From the NCBI GenBank assembly GCA_002508635.1, contig DACO01000022.1:1-34835 (forward strand): a stretch of DNA of 34,835 nucleotides. Direction: 5' to 3'. The notes under the pieces are model-generated. The model was not told where the DNA came from. It worked only from the letters and a program-made list of their open reading frames with translations, and did no database searches. A program made the translations under genes and the position numbers. This stretch comes from Methanolobus sp. UBA118 (GTDB lineage: Archaea; Halobacteriota; Methanosarcinia; Methanosarcinales; Methanosarcinaceae). This document shows positions 14,661 to 22,652 of the stretch, in pieces. Position 1 is the stretch's first letter, and every line of letters starts with the position of its first letter.

Positions 14661-14690
14661 ATATGTCAGGGTCCTGCCCTGATATTTTTC
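14661..14690 (+). terminator. Terminator of the PRC-hemerythrin gene
   Basis: The stem tcaggg/ccctga (14666-14671 and 14677-14682) is followed by tattttt. On the opposite strand, T-tracts at about 14690-14760 may end the convergent permease gene. Confidence 0.65.
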
Positions 14691-14739
14691 TACTAAAAAA
14701 TTTATACTGATTCCCCAGAAAAAAATTGTTTTTGTCTGA

Positions 14740-16023
14740 TCAATAAAAAAGCGTATAGATTACAGCGGTGATCAGGAAACTGCTTATTCCCATGACAGCT
14801 CCTCCAACAGTGTATGTTTTCAATACTTCAGGAGTATCCATCTCCGCAAAGTCGGCCAGTATCCAGAAGTATGGGTCGTTGAAGTGAGATATCAGGAAGG
14901 TTCCCGAGGCCATGGAGAAGAGTACTATTTCTGCAGGTAATCCCAGTTCCGGCATGATCGGTATGACCAGTGCGGATGCGATGAACAATGTGACCATCCT
15001 GGAACCCTGCACGGTCTGAACTGCCGCCGCAACAAGGAACGGAATCAACAGGACAGGAATGTTCGAATCAAGCAGCATACCTCCAAGAGCTTCACCAACA
15101 CCGGCCATTGCAAGGGTGGCTCCCAGTGCCCCTCCGCCACAAATATCAAGCAATACAAGTCCGCTCCTTCGTATTCCCTTTTCAACCCATGCTCTGATAT
15201 CGGATGACTCAAAGTTACGTGCGGGAAGTGTCATTGCCAGGATCGCCCCCGCAAAAAGAGCTATACTTTCATGTCCGATAAGCTCTATCAGGGGTATGTT
15301 GGTGAGCAGACGTATCATAATAAGTACAATCGGAACAAGTATCGGAATATAGCTTGCAGTCCTGTATGTAAGTATCTCCGGTCTTTTTTCCTCCCTGACC
15401 ATATTGTCGCAGCAATCCTCTTTGATGCTGAAACTGTAATACCTGCTGGCATAAAGATATCCCATCAGGAAAACCACTATGGCAATGGACATACCAATGA
15501 TCAGAACCCGTGATGCACTTAGCTGCATTTCATTGGTGAATGCATAGATTCCGGGTGAAGGGTACAATAGACCAAAGGATGCCATTGTTGCCAGGGCCAG
15601 GGCTACTTCTGTAAGGCCCTTCGGGAATCCGTGTTTGTCGCTCAGGTCCTTGGCTACCGGCAGAAAAATTATGAAAGCCAGTATCAGACACATCATGGGT
15701 ACCGCAAAGACAAATCCGAGTAAGGCGATCGCGAAAATTGGTTTCTTGAATATCTTTGTTATATCCTCAGCTATGAGTGCGGTGGCACCGGTCTTGTGCA
15801 GTATTACACCGATAATGCTACCTGAGGTGACTATTATCGCATACTGTGCAAATATACTGCTCATACCTGCGGTTATTGTATCAAGAGTGGCTTCGATTTC
15901 ACCCGCAAGGAACCCCACCAATACTGACCCTGCTATCAAGCTAATGAATGGATGAACCCTCAGCCGTGCCGTTAGCACCAGCACGAAGGCCAGTGCTATA
16001 AGGAAAATGAGTAGAGGACTCAT
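14740..16023 (-). CDS. GntP-family permease (gluconate/organic acid type)
   Basis: The 427-residue integral membrane protein has about 12 hydrophobic helices and matches the GntP (Gnt:H+ symporter) family in length. Two family features are visible: the central GGGALGATL glycine-rich stretch and, at residues 379-387, SHFNDPYFW, close to the SHVNDSGFW signature. GntP proteins import gluconate and related sugar or hydroxy acids. The substrate here is unknown; gluconate would be surprising in a methylotrophic methanogen, so glycerate or another small hydroxy acid is possible. It is a monocistronic unit. The predicted mRNA is leaderless: no Shine-Dalgarno, and a TATA box 27 nt before the ATG. Confidence 0.85.
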   Translation of the reverse strand: MSPLLIFLIALAFVLVLTARLRVHPFISLIAGSVLVGFLAGEIEATLDTITAGMSSIFAQYAIIVTSGSIIGVILHKTGATALIAEDITKIFKKPIFAIALLGFVFAVPMMCLILAFIIFLPVAKDLSDKHGFPKGLTEVALALATMASFGLLYPSPGIYAFTNEMQLSASRVLIIGMSIAIVVFLMGYLYASRYYSFSIKEDCCDNMVREEKRPEILTYRTASYIPILVPIVLIMIRLLTNIPLIELIGHESIALFAGAILAMTLPARNFESSDIRAWVEKGIRRSGLVLLDICGGGALGATLAMAGVGEALGGMLLDSNIPVLLIPFLVAAAVQTVQGSRMVTLFIASALVIPIMPELGLPAEIVLFSMASGTFLISHFNDPYFWILADFAEMDTPEVLKTYTVGGAVMGISSFLITAVIYTLFY

Positions 16024-16044
16024 TAAGAATTAATTGGCTTTTGC

Positions 16045-16054
16045 TCTTATAAAG
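16045..16054 (-). promoter_or_regulatory. TATA box of the GntP-type gene (leaderless)
   Basis: The minus strand reads gctttataag, centred about 27 nt before the ATG at 16023. Transcription would start at or next to the start codon. No purine-rich ribosome site precedes it. Confidence 0.55.
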
Positions 16055-16133
16055 CTAACTGACCTCATTCAAATAGAAAGGCTTGTATACTATCACTTTT
16101 TACCAATCAAAAGGCGGTATGATCTGTTGTGGA

Positions 16134-16180
16134 TTTAAAAAAAAGTAAGGTCAGGGTCCTTCAAAGATGAAGAAGACCCT
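16134..16180 (-). terminator. Terminator of the tandem-paralogue operon
   Basis: On the minus strand, gaccct/agggtc arms (16153-16158 and 16175-16180) are followed, after a short gap, by a run of eight T at 16137-16144. It lies just beyond the stop at 16199. Confidence 0.65.
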
Positions 16181-16198
16181 TAATTCGGGATTTAATAC

Positions 16199-16804
16199 TC
16201 AGCCTTCAACATACAGCAGGTAAAGGCAGCTGTTCTCTCGCATTTCCATGAATCCCTGTGTCTCTGAAATGCCTGCTTTCTCCAGAAGTACCTTCTTCCA
16301 TGATTCAGGTGGAAGTGCTATCTCTCCGGTGTATGCCTTTGCACCTATCTGTGCATACTGGAGTGGTTTGCCTCCTACAGTTATCCTTTTTGCGACCTCT
16401 CTTCTGTAGGTCTGATGCATCATACATGCACTATGGGCGGCAGATGGCTGGATCGTATGGTTGTAATGGTCAGTAGCTTCAATGTGCACGGGATTGAAGT
16501 TGCCAATTCTCTTTATGTATTCCCTGATAGCCTTGGAAAAGGGGCAGATATTGGTAACGAAGCCGCATTTGCTGATCTGCTCTATACTCTCAAAGGATGA
16601 AAATACGGATTCACCGCTAACGACAGCACTTGCGAAGTCATCCCATGTCTCATATTCCTCCTCGGGGACTGATTTTGCAAGGGACTGTGCCTGTCCTACC
16701 ATGTAATTGGTGAAACCTTCTACTCCCTGTTTATCTGAAATATCCTCAAAGAAGAGATATACAGAAACATCAACAAAAGGATTTGATTCAATATTCTCGG
16801 CCAT
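16199..16804 (-). CDS. Unrecognised protein with three conserved Cys, paralogue B
   Basis: This 201-residue soluble protein is homologous to its upstream neighbour at 16815 over the second half. Residues aligned between them are C87-P88, a DHYN motif at 112-115 (DSYN in the neighbour), C127 with H130-Q131 (CMMHQ; CITHQ in the neighbour) and C193. Three Cys and one His conserved between diverged paralogues could bind a metal or Fe-S cluster. I do not recognise the family, and no signal peptide or membrane segment is visible. It is ten nt downstream of the paralogue, so probably cotranscribed. Confidence 0.7.
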   Translation of the reverse strand: MAENIESNPFVDVSVYLFFEDISDKQGVEGFTNYMVGQAQSLAKSVPEEEYETWDDFASAVVSGESVFSSFESIEQISKCGFVTNICPFSKAIREYIKRIGNFNPVHIEATDHYNHTIQPSAAHSACMMHQTYRREVAKRITVGGKPLQYAQIGAKAYTGEIALPPESWKKVLLEKAGISETQGFMEMRENSCLYLLYVEG

Positions 16805-16814
16805 ATTATCACAA

Positions 16815-17441
16815 TCACTCGATTATTTCTTCGCCTGCACTCTTGCCTTTCACGATTAAAGCAAAGACACATGATGCACTGCGGAGTATGCTTTTGATGT
16901 GGCGCTCGTCCACGTTTATCCTTGCCAGGTTCTCAGGCACCATCTTTACGTCTCCTGTCATTCCCTTGTTTGCAAGCTGGAGACATTCAAGAGCCTGTTT
17001 TGCAACGGTGATATTGTTAGCTGCAACTTCCCTGAACTTCTGGTGTGTAATGCAGTAGTTTGAAACAGCAGAATCCCTGATGCGGTTATTGTAACTGTCA
17101 GCAACGTCAGTATCAGAATCAGGTATCGGGCCGATCCTGGATATGTATCTTCTCATGGTCGGTGCCATGGGGCATGTCTTAAGCGCATAGACATATCCGA
17201 TCACATCCCCATCCTTGTCTATGATCGCAAGGTCGGTCAGCACGTTTACCTCACCTTCCACTGTCAGAGAGGTCCTGCCCTCTTTCATTGCCACGTTAAA
17301 GGCGGGCCAGCCGACATAAGCTTCCTTTCCCATCCTTTCCGCATAGCTTTCACCCACACGGAGCCAGTATTCTACAACACCCTCCGTTCCTGCTTTGCTG
17401 ACCATATCGTCAACAAGTGAATATATCGCGATGTCCATCAT
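16815..17441 (-). CDS. Unrecognised protein with three conserved Cys, paralogue A
   Basis: The 208-residue partner of the gene at 16199 has C90-P91, DSYN at 115-118, C130 with H133-Q134, and C191, all at positions matching the paralogue. The N-terminal 80 residues diverge and include a short strand-turn-strand (LAIIDKDGDVIGYVYAL). The layout resembles a small ligand- or metal-binding domain, but I cannot name it. The start ATG at 17441 has aggaga nine nt upstream; a second ATG follows immediately. It is the first gene of a two-gene operon with its own promoter. Confidence 0.7.
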   Translation of the reverse strand: MMDIAIYSLVDDMVSKAGTEGVVEYWLRVGESYAERMGKEAYVGWPAFNVAMKEGRTSLTVEGEVNVLTDLAIIDKDGDVIGYVYALKTCPMAPTMRRYISRIGPIPDSDTDVADSYNNRIRDSAVSNYCITHQKFREVAANNITVAKQALECLQLANKGMTGDVKMVPENLARINVDERHIKSILRSASCVFALIVKGKSAGEEIIE

Positions 17442-17479
17442 TGTTATGGGTCTCCTTTATTCATCTCGCACCTTAGCGC

Positions 17480-17504
17480 CTTAAATACTTTATTTATATA
17501 TTAA
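17480..17504 (-). promoter_or_regulatory. Promoter of the tandem-paralogue operon
   Basis: The minus strand reads aatatataaataaagtattt, with two overlapping TATA-like elements 40-60 nt before the ATG at 17441. This gives a short leader containing the aggaga ribosome site. Confidence 0.5.
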
Positions 17505-17562
17505 TTGTACTGATAGTTTTTATTCTTTACCATTGAATTTAACTGTTAATATTAAAATAAGA

Positions 17563-18081
17563 TTATTTTTTAGACCACTGCAATTCCGGATTCCCGGGAT
17601 AGAGCTCTGATGTGGTCATATTATCTTCCATTATAAGGTTGTCAGCTTCCTCGATGGATCCTACCTCCATCTCAAAAGTGTCCTCCCCTGCAACATTGTA
17701 TCTCAGAACAAGCTGGCCGTTATGCAGTTGCAACAAGCGCACATAATCATCTTCATAGGTATCGATCCCGGTTTCATAACCGCGCTGGCTCCTTGCGGTC
17801 CATCTGCATATCTCAGTGAGCTGACTTTGATTATTGTCAGGAATAACTTCATCTTCGATCGCAGGGTCCTTTTCGGTCCGGATATCGTATGCAAGCTCTT
17901 GCTGTATATCTTCAAGACTATATTTCCGGGTCTTTGCACCAGAATATCCTGAAGCACCTGATTCAGATTCGGATCCGTCGTCAAGCTTTGCCAGGGAATG
18001 CAACATCTCCACAAATGAGGATCCTTCCGTATTGTTACGGGATTTTTTCTTCTCCAGATGTTGTATCCATTTATTCTTCAT
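17563..18081 (-). CDS. Acidic protein of unknown function, last gene of the che operon
   Basis: This 172-residue acidic protein has a basic N terminus (MKNKWIQHLEKKKSRNN), a Ser/Gly-rich flexible stretch at about residues 35-52, and a more folded C-terminal half with a strand pattern (VRLLQLHNGQLVLRYNV). No known domain, signal peptide or membrane segment is visible. It follows a cheC by 35 nt on the same strand, so it probably belongs to the chemotaxis transcript. A role in taxis is inferred from position only. A T-rich tail beyond the stop (17520-17560) may end the operon. Confidence 0.65.
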   Translation of the reverse strand: MKNKWIQHLEKKKSRNNTEGSSFVEMLHSLAKLDDGSESESGASGYSGAKTRKYSLEDIQQELAYDIRTEKDPAIEDEVIPDNNQSQLTEICRWTARSQRGYETGIDTYEDDYVRLLQLHNGQLVLRYNVAGEDTFEMEVGSIEEADNLIMEDNMTTSELYPGNPELQWSKK

Positions 18082-18116
18082 ATCGCATCAACTGCTGATT
18101 ATATTTACTCACTTAT

Positions 18117-18740
18117 TCAGGCCAAGAGCTTTTGTATTGAAGCACGCAGCCTTTGGGTGGATGAAGGTTCCAGAAGCAGGAACATGTCCCCGTATATTGT
18201 GTTGAGCCCCGTTCCGTCTCCTGCATTGTGTACCATGAACATTGTTTCGATGGTCAGTATTCCGGCCGGTTTCACTCCCATACGTGAGAATGCGTTTTCA
18301 AATATCTCCTGTGCCGGTCCGATAGTAATTTCCGGCGGATCCTGATATATTCCAAGGTCAAGGAAAGAAGAAAGAGCACTAAAGTAAGAGCCGGTGAAAA
18401 CATTGCCGAGTTCGCAAAGTGCGGATTCGTTCATTGAAGGGTCACCTGTAATCTCATTACTGTCAAGCATCAGATCGCTCAGGAGGACCGAGTTAGCGAA
18501 TTCAAATAAGAGCACAGCCGCACCTCTGAGCTCGCCTCCCGTATTAATCATCACCCCTGTCATTGTAATTGTATCGGGGATCGAGGCTGCAATACTCTGC
18601 AGACTGAACATTCTGGCATCCGAGAGATTCAGCCTGACAGGTCTTCCAACCAGTTTAGAGAGTGCTGTGGTAGCATTTCCCATACCGATGCTTCCGATCT
18701 CTTTTAAGGCGTCTATCTCCAGGCTATCAAGTTCTTGCAT
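18117..18740 (-). CDS. cheC: CheC-family phosphatase paralogue d (first site altered)
   Basis: This 207-residue member of the CheC/CheX/FliY family dephosphorylates CheY-P in species where it has been studied. CheC has two pseudo-symmetric active sites, each with an ExxN. Here site one reads E14-I-G-S17, so the Asn is lost. Site two, E110-L-G-N113, is intact. The glycine-rich IGMGNATTALS helix start is well kept. The C-terminal strand pair (GDMFLLLEP) is typical. It sits between the three-TM Cys-rich protein and the acidic protein, 35 nt from each. Confidence 0.9.
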   Translation of the reverse strand: MQELDSLEIDALKEIGSIGMGNATTALSKLVGRPVRLNLSDARMFSLQSIAASIPDTITMTGVMINTGGELRGAAVLLFEFANSVLLSDLMLDSNEITGDPSMNESALCELGNVFTGSYFSALSSFLDLGIYQDPPEITIGPAQEIFENAFSRMGVKPAGILTIETMFMVHNAGDGTGLNTIYGDMFLLLEPSSTQRLRASIQKLLA

Positions 18741-18775
18741 TTTCTGACCTTATATTGTTTTGTTGCATAACGTTT

Positions 18776-19990
18776 TTAAATATCCTCTGTTTCTTCCATG
18801 TAGAATTTCTCTCCAACGAAGAAACGAATATACTCTTCTTTCCCTCCCTTTACAATGCGTATCCGGGTCTTTACCAGTTCGGCAAGATTGAGGAAAAGTC
18901 CTTCAAACCTCGAGACCGTTTTTTCTTCATGGGCCGTTTTGTTTATCAGCCCGATAAGTATCAGTTCACTGGAATTGAATTTTTCAACCATTCCGGACAT
19001 GAAATCATAGGTTTTTGTCTCACCTTCGCTTAGAATAAGCTGGGTAACAGGTTCAAAAACAACGGCACAGTCTTTTGGCAGCCTGGCGGTCAGGTCGAAG
19101 AACTTGTCAAGCTCCTTAACAGGCAGCTTAATTATGCCGTTCTCTTCACTGACAGTCGTTGCAGTGGAAGATATCTCGATAAACTTCATGGCACCGATAT
19201 CAATGAGATCACCAAGCTTCTCCTTGTAGAGCGCGGTACGTGGCTGGGTGGATACAAGAACCGTGTTCACCATCTCTCCATAGAACCTGAGGCAAATTTC
19301 AATAACCGCATCCTCATATCTTGCCTGGGGTGTGTATTCCAGAAGTGTTGAGCGCTTGAATATACTGGCTGTATGTTCAAGTTCAGGAAGGGTTCCGATA
19401 TCATTGTTCAGCGGACACTGGACTATCTCGTAATTATAGGTATCACAGTTGGTGTTGCTGTCACAGTCCATACAGGATGTCATTCCTTTTTCAACGACAC
19501 AATCATAAATGGAACAGCTCTCCTCTCCCTCCTTGTTTTTCGGGATACATCCCTGACATTTTTCCCCGGTATATTCCTCACATATAGAACAGTTCTTTCC
19601 GCATGCGGATTTTAATATCTGACCTTTCTGGAAGACCATGCCTTCTAGCAGGAAATCTCCAAGTTTTTCACGGGGAATCGTCCTGAATGCATTGAACATC
19701 ATAAAACCGGCGGCAGCAAAGATACTTGTATAGACAGCACCCCAGAATCCAAGGAATATCAGTATCGTTTCTGTGACCAGAGGGTCGGAGTTGCTTACAG
19801 CAACCGATGAGAAGATTGATGTGGTGATAAGGAATACGGCAGTAAGTGCCAGGAGCAGCCAGGCTATAGATCCCTTCTGGGTCTCGAGATGCACTCTCAC
19901 CCAGAAATATATGGCTGCCATTCCGGTTGCCAGTGAAACCGAAATGAAGAGTATGTATATGTAGATCAGTGTAGTGTCCGAAGTTAACAT
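18776..19990 (-). CDS. Three-TM protein with Cys-rich and DUF835-like domains
   Basis: The 404-residue protein starts with three membrane helices (about 8-28, 42-64 and 74-98). A Cys-rich segment follows at 130-192, with eleven cysteines (C130, C134, C137, C145, C148, C159, C164, C173, C176, C182, C192), resembling DUF3795-type clusters that may bind metal. The C-terminal 170 residues alternate strands and helices and look like a DUF835 or MEDS-type signalling domain; that call is tentative. It lies between cheD and a cheC on the same strand, so a membrane input or localisation role in taxis is plausible but unproven. The start has ggtgg upstream. Confidence 0.6.
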   Translation of the reverse strand: MLTSDTTLIYIYILFISVSLATGMAAIYFWVRVHLETQKGSIAWLLLALTAVFLITTSIFSSVAVSNSDPLVTETILIFLGFWGAVYTSIFAAAGFMMFNAFRTIPREKLGDFLLEGMVFQKGQILKSACGKNCSICEEYTGEKCQGCIPKNKEGEESCSIYDCVVEKGMTSCMDCDSNTNCDTYNYEIVQCPLNNDIGTLPELEHTASIFKRSTLLEYTPQARYEDAVIEICLRFYGEMVNTVLVSTQPRTALYKEKLGDLIDIGAMKFIEISSTATTVSEENGIIKLPVKELDKFFDLTARLPKDCAVVFEPVTQLILSEGETKTYDFMSGMVEKFNSSELILIGLINKTAHEEKTVSRFEGLFLNLAELVKTRIRIVKGGKEEYIRFFVGEKFYMEETEDI

Positions 19991-20045
19991 CTTGCTGCCA
20001 CCTTAGTTTTTATATTCTTCTCTTATTAAGTAATATATATCTATG

Positions 20046-20519
20046 TTAATATATTTTTTCACCTTTCAGTGCACTTTTCACCGTAAGTTTACCGTTTTCA
20101 GTGTCGAGTACGATCGTACGACCATAGTTTGCACCGGTATCCTCGGCGATAATAGGTATCCTCAGTTTTCTCAGGACTTCCTTTGTCGCGACCACGTTGC
20201 GCTCTCCGATGTTCAGCTGTGCGTTAGAATTAAAGGAAAACATCCTTGCACCGCCTGCGATCTTGGCTTTGATCGCACTCTTGCTGGCACCTTCTGCCAG
20301 CATGCAATCCAGCAGATGGGGTATTCCCGTGTCTGCGAACTTTGCTGCATTGTCCTTTGACCTTGCATTCTCTACGCTGGGAAGCATTATGTGCACCATT
20401 CCGCCGACACAGCTTCTCTTGTCATACAAGGCTATGCCTACACACGAACCCAGTCCAAGGGTCGTGATCTTTGCGGGGTTTTTTGCTACTGCGCTGTCTG
20501 CCATCCCAACTATTATCAT
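20046..20519 (-). CDS. cheD: Chemoreceptor glutamine deamidase CheD
   Basis: CheD deamidates receptor glutamines and binds CheC, which competes with receptors for it. The catalytic triad is recognisable: C26 in LGLGSCVGIAL, H43 in GGMVHIMLP, and T20 six residues before the Cys. The GGARMF and IGERN stretches are also typical. Length, 157 residues, is normal. It lies five nt after a cheC, consistent with the known CheC-CheD partnership. The start at 20519 has a weak ribosome site and probably depends on coupling; M6 is an alternative. Confidence 0.95.
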   Translation of the reverse strand: MIIVGMADSAVAKNPAKITTLGLGSCVGIALYDKRSCVGGMVHIMLPSVENARSKDNAAKFADTGIPHLLDCMLAEGASKSAIKAKIAGGARMFSFNSNAQLNIGERNVVATKEVLRKLRIPIIAEDTGANYGRTIVLDTENGKLTVKSALKGEKIY

Positions 20520-20524
20520 GTTAT

Positions 20525-21136
20525 TCAGGTACGCATAGTGTCTATTCTGTTAAGGATAGTCTTCATCGAGCCGGAGTCCATCAACATGTACATGTCACCA
20601 CTCAGACTCTGGTACTGGTCCTCTGACTGGATCTCGAAAAGTGTAGTAAGTCCCATTACATGCTCGATTTTCCCGTTGAAGTGCTGACTGCATTTTTTCA
20701 GCAGATCATCCGGGCTTCCTTCGGATATTATCGGGATCGAAGGTATTACTGAGAGATCAAGGAATTTGGATAATGCATTATAATATGAGCCTGCAAGGAT
20801 ATTTGCCACTTCCACGACCACTGACCTTCGCATATAACCATCGTCCTCGTGCTCGTTTTGCTCAAGCAACATCTCTGACAGTGAATCGGAATGTTTCTGG
20901 TTAAGCATGAGCAGGAAACCACCGTTCAGGTCTCCCACCACCTTAACTATAGCTCCGATCCGGTTGTATTCGTGTTCTGTGGAGATATCGTTCAGGCCGA
21001 GTAAGGTAAACGCCGATCCACTGACACTGACTGATTTTCCTACAAGCTGGGAAAGGGCTGTGGTAGCATTTCCCATTCCTATATTGCCTACTTCGTTCAG
21101 TGCATCGTAATAGAATTTGTCAAGTACTATGTTCAT
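20525..21136 (-). CDS. cheC: CheC-family phosphatase paralogue c (both sites intact)
   Basis: The 203-residue CheC has both active sites complete: E15-V-G-N18 and E109-V-A-N112. It is therefore the best candidate for the classical CheY-P phosphatase in this cluster. It is directly upstream of cheD, the order expected for a CheC that forms a complex with CheD. ggagat lies before the ATG at 21136. The neighbouring CheC upstream is 13 nt away. Confidence 0.93.
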   Translation of the reverse strand: MNIVLDKFYYDALNEVGNIGMGNATTALSQLVGKSVSVSGSAFTLLGLNDISTEHEYNRIGAIVKVVGDLNGGFLLMLNQKHSDSLSEMLLEQNEHEDDGYMRRSVVVEVANILAGSYYNALSKFLDLSVIPSIPIISEGSPDDLLKKCSQHFNGKIEHVMGLTTLFEIQSEDQYQSLSGDMYMLMDSGSMKTILNRIDTMRT

Positions 21137-21149
21137 TTTTTATCTCCTC

Positions 21150-21758
21150 TCAAACCATCTCGGAAATCCTGTTCAGTATTTTGTCCATTGATTCGGGATC
21201 GAACAATGTGAGCAGTATGCCTTCCATCCTGTGACCTTCCAGTGTGAAGAAAGTATCAAAAAGAAGAGTGCTTTCCACATTCCTGCTCATCTCGATAAGT
21301 ATGTGGTCCATGATGGCTCCGAGCATATCGAAGGTCTGCATGGGTGGTGAAATCCTAAGTTCAAGTCCCAGGAATTCGGAAAGGGAACTGACATAAGATC
21401 CTGCAAGTATATGTCCCACTTCTTCGATCATTGACTGATTCAGTTCATTGAAGATGTCTACCTCTTCTTCTCCGCTGATGGTGGCACAAATTGCTTCTGC
21501 TGTTTCCTTTGACAGCAACATCATGATGTAGCCGTTAATGTCCCCGTCAACATGCATTATTACTCCTGAGACAACAGTATCGGCACCTCCTGCGATCTCA
21601 GGTACCTTCTCTATGCGCTCGATCTTAAGTTCAGGGACCTCGATCTTGATCTGCTTACCGATCATTTTAGAAAGTGAGGTTACTGCATTTCCAACGCCAA
21701 TATTGACGATTTCCCTCAATGCACTGGCTTCCAGTTCATTCAGCTCTTCCATCCTCAT
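21150..21758 (-). CDS. cheC: CheC-family phosphatase paralogue b (second site altered)
   Basis: In this 202-residue CheC paralogue, site one is intact (E16-I-V-N19). In site two His replaces the Asn (E113-V-G-H116). The glycine-rich IGVGNAVTSLS segment and the central HVDGDINGYIMMLL strand are well conserved. A gaggga site lies before the ATG at 21758. It is 54 nt from cheR upstream and 13 nt from the next cheC. Confidence 0.9.
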   Translation of the reverse strand: MRMEELNELEASALREIVNIGVGNAVTSLSKMIGKQIKIEVPELKIERIEKVPEIAGGADTVVSGVIMHVDGDINGYIMMLLSKETAEAICATISGEEEVDIFNELNQSMIEEVGHILAGSYVSSLSEFLGLELRISPPMQTFDMLGAIMDHILIEMSRNVESTLLFDTFFTLEGHRMEGILLTLFDPESMDKILNRISEMV

Positions 21759-21812
21759 TTAATCCCTCTATTATATTGATTGTTTTTCAGTAACAGGAGC
21801 TCTTATTGAAGC

Positions 21813-22652
21813 TTATTTGGCGTATATTCTCTCCTTTGCATTATAGGACCTGAAAAGGTCTTTAGATGGTCCCAGGAGTGTTTCCGTTTTTCCCATTACA
21901 AAGAACCCATCCTTATTGAGGCCTTCATAGAATTTCATATAGAGCTTTTCCTGTAGTTCTTTTTCAAAATATATCGTGACATTTCTGCAGAAAATGATAT
22001 CAAAACCACCCATCTTGGGACCCGATATCATATCATGTGGTTTGAAGCGGGTCATCTTTTTGAGCTCGTCCTTGATATGGTACTGATTTCCTTCTTTTAC
22101 GAAGTATTTCTGCATAAAATCGGGTCTGACGTCCTTCATCTCTACTTCGCTGTATACTCCGTTTCGTGCATGCTGCAGACTTGCCTTATCAATATCGGTT
22201 CCGGTTATGCTGATATTGTATCTGCCGATCCTGTTTCCAAGGATGTGGTGGAACAGCATTGCAATGGAATATGCCTCCACACCTATGGAACAGCCGGCAC
22301 TCCATATTTTTATGGACTTGTTCATACCGATACCCTTCGACTTGATCACGGCAGGAAGTACCTCTTTTTCTATAATATCATAAACCTCGGAATTCCTGAA
22401 GAAATTAGTGACATTGACCGTGAGGGTTTCCAGAAGAATATCCTGCTCGTTTTGGTCCTGCTTGAGGATCTGGATATACTCTCCGAAATTTTCAGAGCCG
22501 GTGGCTCTTAGTCTGACATCGATCCTTCTCCTGAAGTGGGAGTCCTTGTAGTATTCACAGTTGAATCCAAGTCTGGTCTTTATTATATTCTTGAGTGATG
22601 CAAAATCTGCATCCTCTTTAGATTTTTTGTTTGCTGCAGCTTTTAGCATCAT
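21813..22652 (-). CDS. cheR: Chemoreceptor methyltransferase CheR
   Basis: CheR transfers methyl groups from S-adenosylmethionine to glutamates of chemoreceptors. The 279-residue protein has the N-terminal helical domain, the TNFFRN motif at 82-87, the SAM-binding WSAGCSIGVEAYSIAM at 117-132, and GTDID at 151-155. The usual CSTGEEPYS motif reads CSIGVEAYS, an unusual variant. ATG 22652 overlaps the ribosome site ggaggt closely; ATG 22649, the second codon, has the better seven-nt spacing. It abuts the ATPase gene upstream without a gap. Confidence 0.95.
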   Translation of the reverse strand: MMLKAAANKKSKEDADFASLKNIIKTRLGFNCEYYKDSHFRRRIDVRLRATGSENFGEYIQILKQDQNEQDILLETLTVNVTNFFRNSEVYDIIEKEVLPAVIKSKGIGMNKSIKIWSAGCSIGVEAYSIAMLFHHILGNRIGRYNISITGTDIDKASLQHARNGVYSEVEMKDVRPDFMQKYFVKEGNQYHIKDELKKMTRFKPHDMISGPKMGGFDIIFCRNVTIYFEKELQEKLYMKFYEGLNKDGFFVMGKTETLLGPSKDLFRSYNAKERIYAK

